Below, in pieces: positions 58,515-64,000 of a stretch of DNA of 64,000 nt. The translations under genes and the position numbers were made by a program. The DNA lies in assembly GCA_019637685.1 (NCBI GenBank), contig JAHBVF010000004.1, positions 124,001 to 188,000 on the forward strand, read 5' to 3'. The DNA comes from Caldilineaceae bacterium. Its GTDB lineage: Bacteria > Chloroflexota > Anaerolineae > Caldilineales > Caldilineaceae. Position 1 is the first letter of the stretch. Every line of letters begins with the position of its first letter. The notes below the pieces were generated by a model that saw only the letters and a list, made by a program, of their open reading frames with translations, did no database searches and had not been told where the DNA came from.

Positions 58515-59408
58515 TCACCCTTCCAGTTCCACACCGGCCAGTTGCGCATAAATTTTCACAATCGCGGCGTCGTCCATACGTCCCATCCCCTGGGCCGACG
58601 CGGCCAGAAATAGCTGATGGGCCACCGCGGCCAGGGGCAAGGCCAGTTTGTTGGCTTTGCCCGCTTCCAGCACAATGCCCAAGTCCTTGCCCCAGATGTC
58701 CACAGCGCTGGCCGGTGTGTAGTCGTTGTCCAGAATGTGCTGGCCCCGGTTCTGGAACATCCACGAGCCGCCCGCGCTGGCGCAGATGACGTCGTACATC
58801 TGCTGGGCGTCGATGCCCTGTTTGGCTCCAAAGACGAAAGCCTCGCCCATCGCGGCCAGATGGACACCGGCCAGCAGTTGGTTGATGCTCTTCATCACCG
58901 ACCCCAGACCGGGCGCGTCGCCCATGCGGTAGACATTGGCCGCCACCGCGTCCAGTAGCGCGCTGCATTTTTCAAAGACCGAAGGGCTGCCCGACGCCAT
59001 TACACTCAGCGCGCCCTCTGCCGAGCGCACGGGTCCGCCGCTGACCGGCGCGTCCAGCATCTCCAGTCCCATTTCGCTCAACCGTTCGGCGGTACGGCGG
59101 GCGAAGTCGGGGGAGACTGTGCAGGAAAGCATCACCACACTGCCCGCGGGCAGTGCTGCCGCGCCGCGACCCGCGCCAAAGAGCACATCCTCGGCCTGGG
59201 CCGCGTTGACAACCATCACAATCAGCACATCCGCGCCGCTGGCAGCCTCGGCCACAGTGGCCGCGGCGTGGCCGCCCGCATCCACCAGCACCTGCACCGC
59301 GGCGGGCGCGATGTCATATCCCTTCACCACAAAACCGGCGCGCACCAGGGATTGGGCCATGCCCATCCCCATCGCGCCCAGTCCGATCACTCCAACAGTC
59401 TGTGACAC
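58515..59408 (-). CDS. 3-hydroxyisobutyrate dehydrogenase-like oxidoreductase
   Basis: A 297-residue NAD(P)-dependent beta-hydroxyacid dehydrogenase. VGVIGLGAMGMGMAQSLVRA is the Rossmann start. DAPVSGGPVRSAEGALSVMA is the substrate-binding Ser/Gly motif. The expected catalytic Lys lies in GSVMKSINQLLAGVHLAAMG. The GTG at 59408 is chosen for the AGGAGG just upstream; an earlier frame from 59504 crosses the intergenic hairpin. The precise substrate (3-hydroxyisobutyrate, tartronate semialdehyde or other) is open. The neighbours are other oxidoreductases. Confidence 0.9.
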   Translation of the reverse strand: MSQTVGVIGLGAMGMGMAQSLVRAGFVVKGYDIAPAAVQVLVDAGGHAAATVAEAASGADVLIVMVVNAAQAEDVLFGAGRGAAALPAGSVVMLSCTVSPDFARRTAERLSEMGLEMLDAPVSGGPVRSAEGALSVMASGSPSVFEKCSALLDAVAANVYRMGDAPGLGSVMKSINQLLAGVHLAAMGEAFVFGAKQGIDAQQMYDVICASAGGSWMFQNRGQHILDNDYTPASAVDIWGKDLGIVLEAGKANKLALPLAAVAHQLFLAASAQGMGRMDDAAIVKIYAQLAGVELEG

Positions 59409-59434
59409 AGTTTGCCTCCTGAAATGGGTTCTAA

Positions 59435-59490
59435 CGTGGTGCGTAGTACGTGAACCGATATCACTTTCAGTCCGCGCACTACGCACCACG
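59435..59490. repeat. 13-bp intergenic inverted repeat
   Basis: CGTGGTGCGTAGT (59435-59447) pairs perfectly with ACTACGCACCACG (59478-59490). It lies between two same-strand genes and could end the upstream transcript. Confidence 0.65.
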
Positions 59491-59531
59491 AAAATTGTAG
59501 ACAAATGTACGCTGCCGCGTCGTAGACTCTC

Positions 59532-60275
59532 CTATTCCTCAAAGAGCGACTGCCGGGCGTTGAAATAGGGCTTCTCAAAGAGCAGCTTCTGCCGGGGCGT
59601 CAGTTCCACATCTGTTGGCGGCTGGACGTAATTGCCACCCCAGGACTGCTGGCCGGGGCTGTATTTGTAGAGCAGAGAGCGGCGCTGGTGGCTGGCTGTC
59701 CAGGGCGCGGTGCCGTGGGTCAGTGCTTCGGTGAAGATGACCAGCGAGCCAGCGGGCGCTGACGGCACAACCACCGCCTCGTGGCCGATGTGCTCCTCCT
59801 TCACCTGCTCCGGGCAGGGATAGTTGGCCTTGTGGCTGCCGGGGATGGCGCAGAAGCCGCCGTGTTCTGGCCCCGTATCGGCCAGATTCCAGGAGACGAC
59901 GGTCAGCCCATTGTACATCTGGCCGTTGCGGAAATGGTAATATTCCGGCGGGTCATAGGGTGTGGCACCGCCGTGCAGGTTCAGCCGCTCGGTCCCGGCC
60001 CGCATATAAATGCCGTAGTAGTGATCCAGACGAAAACCATCGCCCAGAATTGTTTTGAGGATCGGCATCAGCCGCGGGTGATCCAGCAGCGCGCAGAAGG
60101 CTTTGTCCCAGTTGAGAAAGTCGCCAAAGCGGGCCGAGTTGGTGTCGCCGCCGGGGCCGGATAGATTCTGGGCATCGATCAGCCGGTTGAGTTCGGCCAC
60201 TTCAGCGGAGGAGAGCACATCCGGGATAATCAGATAGCCGCGTAAATCGAAAAGGTAGCGCTGTACTTCATCCAT
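59532..60275 (-). CDS. Phytanoyl-CoA dioxygenase (PhyH) family protein
   Basis: A 247-residue Fe(II)/2-oxoglutarate-dependent oxygenase-like protein. LFDLRGYLIIPDVLSSAEVA is the family start. NLHGGATPYDPPEYYHF and FTEALTHGTAPWTASHQRRS hold the His residues of the iron site and the Arg expected to bind 2-oxoglutarate. The usual HxD pair is not plain, so the first iron ligands are uncertain. Members hydroxylate lipids or natural products. It lies between the dehydrogenase and the divergent SDR gene. Confidence 0.83.
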   Translation of the reverse strand: MDEVQRYLFDLRGYLIIPDVLSSAEVAELNRLIDAQNLSGPGGDTNSARFGDFLNWDKAFCALLDHPRLMPILKTILGDGFRLDHYYGIYMRAGTERLNLHGGATPYDPPEYYHFRNGQMYNGLTVVSWNLADTGPEHGGFCAIPGSHKANYPCPEQVKEEHIGHEAVVVPSAPAGSLVIFTEALTHGTAPWTASHQRRSLLYKYSPGQQSWGGNYVQPPTDVELTPRQKLLFEKPYFNARQSLFEE

Positions 60276-60409
60276 GCAATTGCTCCTGTGGGGGTGGTAG
60301 GGAGGAGAATAGATACTGGATAGATTGTAGCCGAAAACGGGGAAAGATGCACCTGTGGTAGAATAGCCGGACGCAACTCTCCATCAACCCCACAGCGAGG
60401 AAAAATCCA

Positions 60410-61240
60410 ATGGCAGACAAAACATTGCAGGGCAAAGTGGCGTGGGTGACCGGTTCGTCCCGCGGCATCGGTCGGGTGATCGCCTCCCATCTGGCGGGGC
60501 TGGGCGCGCAGGTGGCCGTCCACGGCACATCGCCCACCTCCACCCGGGCCTTTGGCGAAGCCGATTCGTTGCAGGCTGTGGCCGACGCCATTGCCACGGA
60601 ACACAACACAGATGTGCTGGCTGTCCACGGCGATCTGACCGATCCGGCAGTGGTGACGAGTCTGGTCGAACAGATTCGGGCACGCTTTGGCCGTGTGGAC
60701 ATTCTGGTCAACAACGCGGGGGGCGACATCGGCGCGCAGGGGGTATTGGGCGAGGGGGGCGGCAAGCCCGTTCACAACGACGCCATCGAAGTTTCCCTGG
60801 AGGACATCCGCACGGTCATCGACCGCAATCTGATGACCTGCATTCTGGTCTGCCGGGAAGTTGCGCCGGAGATGCAGGCGCGCAAGGCGGGGCGGATCAT
60901 CAACATCGGCAGTGTGGGGGGGCTGGCAGGCCGGGGGCAGGGCGTCATCTACGGCGCGGCCAAAGCCGCGGTCCATCACTACTCGCGCTGTCTGGCCGAC
61001 CAGCTACGCGCCGACAATGTGACGGTCAATGTCATTGCGCCCGGCGGCATTGTCACGCCCCGTTTCCTGGCCACCCGCCCCATCGACCAGAGCAAAGTGC
61101 AGGAAGACGGCACGCTCATCCGCTATGGCTGGCCGGAAGAGATTGCCGCGGCTGTGGCCTTTCTGGCTTCCGATGGCGGGTCGTATGTCTCCGGCCAGGT
61201 GTTGCGGGTGGACGGCGGGATGCAGCTTTGGCCGGCGTAG
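60410..61240 (+). CDS. Short-chain dehydrogenase/reductase (SDR)
   Basis: A 276-residue classical SDR. GSSRGIG is the cofactor-binding motif, NNAGG the stabilising motif, INIGSVGG carries the catalytic Ser, and YGAAKAA the Tyr and Lys. PGGIVTPRF and the final YVSGQVLRVDGGMQLW are also typical. AGGAAAAA precedes ATG 60410. An insertion after residue 105 (GGDIGAQGVLGEGGGKPVHN) is longer than usual. It oxidises or reduces an alcohol or ketone with NAD(P)H; the substrate is unknown. Confidence 0.92.
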   Translation: MADKTLQGKVAWVTGSSRGIGRVIASHLAGLGAQVAVHGTSPTSTRAFGEADSLQAVADAIATEHNTDVLAVHGDLTDPAVVTSLVEQIRARFGRVDILVNNAGGDIGAQGVLGEGGGKPVHNDAIEVSLEDIRTVIDRNLMTCILVCREVAPEMQARKAGRIINIGSVGGLAGRGQGVIYGAAKAAVHHYSRCLADQLRADNVTVNVIAPGGIVTPRFLATRPIDQSKVQEDGTLIRYGWPEEIAAAVAFLASDGGSYVSGQVLRVDGGMQLWPA

Positions 61241-61243
61241 GAA

Positions 61244-61304
61244 CGGACGGCTGACCGCGGACCACAACTCATCGCACATTCCGCGGTCGGTGGTCAGCCG
61301 TCCG
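61244..61304. terminator. Nested hairpin between convergent genes
   Basis: CGGACGGCTGACC (61244-61256) pairs with GGTCAGCCGTCCG (61292-61304), and GACCGCGG (61253-61260) with CCGCGGTC (61281-61288). It overlaps the last codons of the carboxymuconolactone decarboxylase-like gene. Confidence 0.7.
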
Positions 61305-61671
61305 CGGTCGTCTCTCGCAACACCTCTTCCAACATCACCAGCGCGTCCCACATCGCGGGATAGCCCGCGTAGACGGCCACCTGAAAGAGCGCCTCGAAGA
61401 TTTCTTCCGGTGTCGCGCCGTTGTTCAGCGCCATCTGAAAGTTCAGACGCAGGGCATTCACCCGGCCCAGCCCGGCCAGGGTGCAGATGCTGCACAGGGA
61501 ACGGGTCTTCAGGTCCAGCCCTGGCCGCGCCCAGACCCGACCGCCCACCACCGAAACCACTTCTGTCTCGAAGTCCGGGCAGACCGCGGCGAAGCGGGCC
61601 AGCAGCGCGTCGACGCGTTCCTCCCCCACCATCTGGCGGAACTGGGCGTAGCCTCGTTCGTAGTCGGTCAT
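61294..61671 (-). CDS. Carboxymuconolactone decarboxylase-like protein
   Basis: A 125-residue all-helical protein of the CMD/AhpD-like family. LCSICTLAGLGRVNALRLNF, MALNNGATPEEIFEALFQVA and YAGYPAMWDALVMLEEVL match the family blocks. The Cys-x-x-Cys (CSIC) could be redox-active as in AhpD, but the position differs from the usual ExxxCxxC, so a lactone decarboxylase or a non-redox role remains possible. ATG 61671 has GGGAGA upstream. It lies downstream of rho on the same strand. Confidence 0.83.
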   Translation of the reverse strand: MTDYERGYAQFRQMVGEERVDALLARFAAVCPDFETEVVSVVGGRVWARPGLDLKTRSLCSICTLAGLGRVNALRLNFQMALNNGATPEEIFEALFQVAVYAGYPAMWDALVMLEEVLRETTADG

Positions 61672-61705
61672 TGGGTTCTCCCGTAGGATGCAATCAACCA
61701 ATGAA

Positions 61706-61733
61706 CCAATCAACCAGATAACCGGTTGATTGG
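61706..61733 (-). terminator. Hairpin downstream of rho
   Basis: CCAATCAACC (61706-61715) pairs with GGTTGATTGG (61724-61733). Extra CAATCAACC/AACCAAT words flank it, so several alternative stems are possible. Confidence 0.6.
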
Positions 61734-61742
61734 TTGACTGGT

Positions 61743-62864
61743 CTATTTCGACGGTTTCAGCCGCTTCAACAGTTCATCGTTGCTTTTGGTCTGGTCCAGC
61801 AATTTGAGCAGCCCATTCATCGCGGCTTTGGAATTGCCGCTTGCCAGCCAGCGGCGCAGGGTCGCCAGCCGGGCCATCTCATCTTCGTTGTAGAGCAGAT
61901 GCTCCTTGCGGGTGCTGCTGACCTGAATGTTGATGGCGGGGAAGATGCGCGCCTCGGCCAGCTCCCGGTCCAGGACAATCTCGCTGTTGCCGGTGCTTTT
62001 GAACTCCTCATAGACGTAGTCGTCCATGCGCGAGCCGGTCTCAATCAGCGCGGTGGCGATGACCGTCACTGATCCGCCCTTTTCGATGTTGCGGGCCAAC
62101 CCAAAGAAGCGGCGGGGCAGTTCGATGGCGCTGGCATCGATGCCGCCCGACATTGTGCGCCCGGAGAGTGCCCGTGTGCCCCGACTGCCGCCGTGGAGAT
62201 TGAAGGCCCGCACCAGCCGGGTGATACTGTCCATCAGCACCACCACATCCCGGCCACACTCCAGCTCACAGCGCACGTGGGCCATTGTCAGCTCAGCCAG
62301 CGCCGTGTGCGCGTCCGTGCCCTGATCGTTGGAGCTTGCCAGCACTTCCGCCTGCACAGCCCGGCGGAAATGGGTCACTTCCTCCGGGCGCTCGTCGATG
62401 AGGAGCAGGATAATCCGGGTCTCCGGTTCTTCCGCCCGGATGGCGTTGGCAATCTCTTCCAGAATTTGGGTTTTGCCCGCCTGGGGTGGCGCGGCAATCA
62501 GCCCGCGGGTGCCTTTGCCGATGGGCGCGATGAGTTCCACCACCCGCATTGTCGTATTGCTGCCCTCGCCCAGACGGAAGCGCTGGCTGGGGTCGATGGC
62601 GACCAGTCGCTCGAAGGGTGTGCGTTTTTTGAAATCTTCCGGCGACAGGTCGCAGACTGACTCGACTGTCGCCAGTTCGGGGCCGCGCTTGCCGTCCCAC
62701 ACAGTGCCTGTGACCGTCGCGCCGTTGACCAGCCCGTACTGTTGGATGGTTTTGGCCGACACGGCCGGGTCATCCGGCCCCGGCTGAAAGGAGAATTCCG
62801 GGTCGCGCAGAAAGCCGCCCTTGCGCGGCTGGCATTGTAAGACACCGCTAACTGTTGAGGACAT
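61743..62864 (-). CDS. rho: Transcription termination factor Rho
   Basis: A 373-residue hexameric RNA helicase that ends transcription. The cold-shock-type RNA-binding domain (SGVLQCQPRKGGFLRDPEFS) begins almost at residue 5, so the N-terminal helical Rho_N domain of the longer E. coli protein is absent. The RecA-like motor has Walker A APPQAGKTQILEEIA, LLLIDERPEEVTHFRRAV, DVVVLMDSITRLVRAFN and RALSGRTMSGGIDASA. All secondary-channel residues appear conserved. The presence of rho fits the frequent lack of T-runs behind genes in this window. Confidence 0.96.
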   Translation of the reverse strand: MSSTVSGVLQCQPRKGGFLRDPEFSFQPGPDDPAVSAKTIQQYGLVNGATVTGTVWDGKRGPELATVESVCDLSPEDFKKRTPFERLVAIDPSQRFRLGEGSNTTMRVVELIAPIGKGTRGLIAAPPQAGKTQILEEIANAIRAEEPETRIILLLIDERPEEVTHFRRAVQAEVLASSNDQGTDAHTALAELTMAHVRCELECGRDVVVLMDSITRLVRAFNLHGGSRGTRALSGRTMSGGIDASAIELPRRFFGLARNIEKGGSVTVIATALIETGSRMDDYVYEEFKSTGNSEIVLDRELAEARIFPAINIQVSSTRKEHLLYNEDEMARLATLRRWLASGNSKAAMNGLLKLLDQTKSNDELLKRLKPSK

Positions 62865-62892
62865 AAGTAAACCATTCGTGTGAGAAAGATTT

Positions 62893-62964
62893 CAACGCAA
62901 AGATGCAAAGACGCAAAGGAAGAAGTCTGTCTTTGCATCTCTGCATCTTTGCTCCTTTGCGTTG
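62893..62964. repeat. Nested intergenic inverted repeat upstream of rho
   Basis: CAACGCAAAG (62893-62902) pairs with CTTTGCGTTG (62955-62964), and AGATGCAAAGAC (62901-62912) with GTCTTTGCATCT (62929-62940). The arms repeat GCAAAG words. In the rho leader this could be regulatory. Confidence 0.7.
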
Positions 62965-62980
62965 AGTTTTATTTCTATTT

Positions 62981-63805
62981 CTATTCCCGCCACCTGTAGT
63001 GAGGCTGCCAGCCCAGGACCGCTTTGGCCCGGCTGTTGTCCACCAGCGCGCGGAAGGGGTCCCGCGTGTACTCATCTCCGCCCCGCCACTCGACGTCCGG
63101 GTGAATTTGGGCAGCCAACTCGCGGCTGCTGGGGCCGGAGGTCATCACATCATCCGCGCAGAGCAGCAGGCGGGCGTGGCCGGGATCGGGACAGGTCAGC
63201 CCCAGCACCGCGGCCGCGGCCACATCGCGCACATCGCAGAACGCGCCGTACTCCCAGATGGGTGTGTACTCGCGTTCGGGATTCTCGGCCCAGCGCTGGC
63301 GGACGTGGGCATAATTTTCCGGGAAGCAGACCCAGGGCGGGCGCAGACAAATGGTTGTGATGCCCGAACGCCGGGTGAAGAGGCGACACATCTCCTCGCC
63401 CAGATATTTGGAGAGCGCGTAGGGGCGGCCCGGTCGGCAGGGGTGGCTTTCGTCGATGGGCAAGAAGTCCGGCACAGACTCGCCGATAAAAATGCCCATT
63501 GCGTTCACACTGCTGAAACTGACGATCCGGCGGATGTCCAGGGCCTCGGCAGTGGTGAGCACGTGCCATAGCCCCTGCAAATTGACGTGCATCACATCGT
63601 TGGGGTCGTCCTTGGGGTCGGCCAGCATCGCGGCCATGTGGATGACCGCGTCGCAGCCCTGGGCCGCGGCCCGCACCGCGGCTGGGTCGCGGATGTCGTC
63701 GCCCGCGGCCACATCAAAACCAACGACAGTATGGCCCGCTTCTTCCAACCGGGCCTGGACATAGCGGCCAATCCGGCCCTGACTGCCCGTGACAAGAACT
63801 TGCAT
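62981..63805 (-). CDS. NAD-dependent epimerase/dehydratase (extended SDR)
   Basis: A 274-residue extended SDR. VLVTGSQGRIGRYVQ is the NAD-binding start, and Asp in VGFDV binds the ribose. VSFSSVNAMG has the catalytic Ser and YALSKYLGE the Tyr and Lys. It is shorter than GalE and resembles uronate dehydrogenases (Udh), which also have compact length; that identity is tentative. It is followed by the hairpin at 62893-62964 and rho. Confidence 0.9.
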   Translation of the reverse strand: MQVLVTGSQGRIGRYVQARLEEAGHTVVGFDVAAGDDIRDPAAVRAAAQGCDAVIHMAAMLADPKDDPNDVMHVNLQGLWHVLTTAEALDIRRIVSFSSVNAMGIFIGESVPDFLPIDESHPCRPGRPYALSKYLGEEMCRLFTRRSGITTICLRPPWVCFPENYAHVRQRWAENPEREYTPIWEYGAFCDVRDVAAAAVLGLTCPDPGHARLLLCADDVMTSGPSSRELAAQIHPDVEWRGGDEYTRDPFRALVDNSRAKAVLGWQPHYRWRE

Positions 63806-63939
63806 TGGATTCTCCTTTTTGTTATTTGTGCCAGCTTTTCATTCCCAGTATACTGCCAATAGGGTTCTACTGGAGAAAATCCAATGTATCGACTTGCTTT
63901 TGCAAAACCTCTGATATTTTTGCCGCAGACTCGAAATGA

Positions 63940-64000
63940 TTAATCGACCTTTTCAGCAGACTGCATCAATTCCCTATGAATGGCACCGCCGGATGCGTAT
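63940..64000 (-). CDS. Possible C-terminus of a gene beyond the right edge
   Basis: A minus-strand frame open from the edge reads YASGGAIHRELMQSAEKVD and stops at 63942-63940. It could be the end of a gene outside the window. The stretch is too short to judge the family, and chance is possible. In 63806-63939 no gene was seen. Confidence 0.25.
   Translation of the reverse strand, partial: YASGGAIHRELMQSAEKVD

Overview
The window is about 60% GC and densely coded on both strands. Proline/threonine-rich export linkers, helix-turn-helix STAND ATPases, LVIVD and NodB-type exported proteins and a BMP-type nucleoside transporter suggest a Chloroflexota bacterium, probably Anaerolineae or Caldilineales-like. 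That placement is inference; no rRNA or tRNA gene was seen to anchor it.

Layout. 1-6.7 kb: the first 34 codons of a thiolase cut by the left edge, a helix-hairpin-helix membrane protein, an amidase, purH behind a structured leader that resembles a ZTP (pfl) riboswitch, an RraA-like protein and a PIG-L deacetylase. 6.7-13.2 kb: two paralogous modules, each an XRE-STAND ATPase divergent from a 76-residue protein, with matching promoters and leaders; this is the most unusual part of the window. 13.3-21 kb: a leaderless nucleotidyltransferase-fold gene, a Rieske protein, an amidohydrolase, and a secreted metallopeptidase with an LVIVD protein. 21-25.3 kb: a two-gene ABC exporter whose genes are separated by three tandem 91-bp hairpin units. 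25.3-29.2 kb: an AT-rich orphan gene, an antitoxin-like gene with a broken neighbour, and a DinB/DUF6194 pair; two near-identical promoters flank this pair. 29.5-37.3 kb: a 2-hydroxyacid dehydrogenase, a lipoprotein deacetylase, GDPD, a DUF59 protein, a HipA-like kinase with DUF3037, a histone-deacetylase-like hydrolase and a VapBC-type pair. 37.4-46.4 kb: a BMP/ABC nucleoside uptake operon, a candidate small RNA on the opposite strand, a catalytically degenerate tyrosine recombinase, and purine nucleoside phosphorylase. 46.8-64 kb: a membrane-fusion protein, a luciferase-like monooxygenase, an iron-binding lipoprotein, an Mrp ATPase, a CAP protein, a second NodB deacetylase, an S9 peptidase, an Uma2/Mrr-membrane pair, a run of oxidoreductases, rho and an NAD-dependent epimerase.

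How the genes work together. The nucleoside transporter and PNP form a plausible purine salvage unit, and purH supplies the de novo route under its own leader. Several exported proteins (metallopeptidase, LVIVD, CAP, two deacetylases, S9 peptidase) point to envelope work. Many intergenic gaps hold long inverted repeats whose arms are internally repetitive and differ from gap to gap. No CRISPR array, insertion sequence, rRNA or tRNA was recognised.
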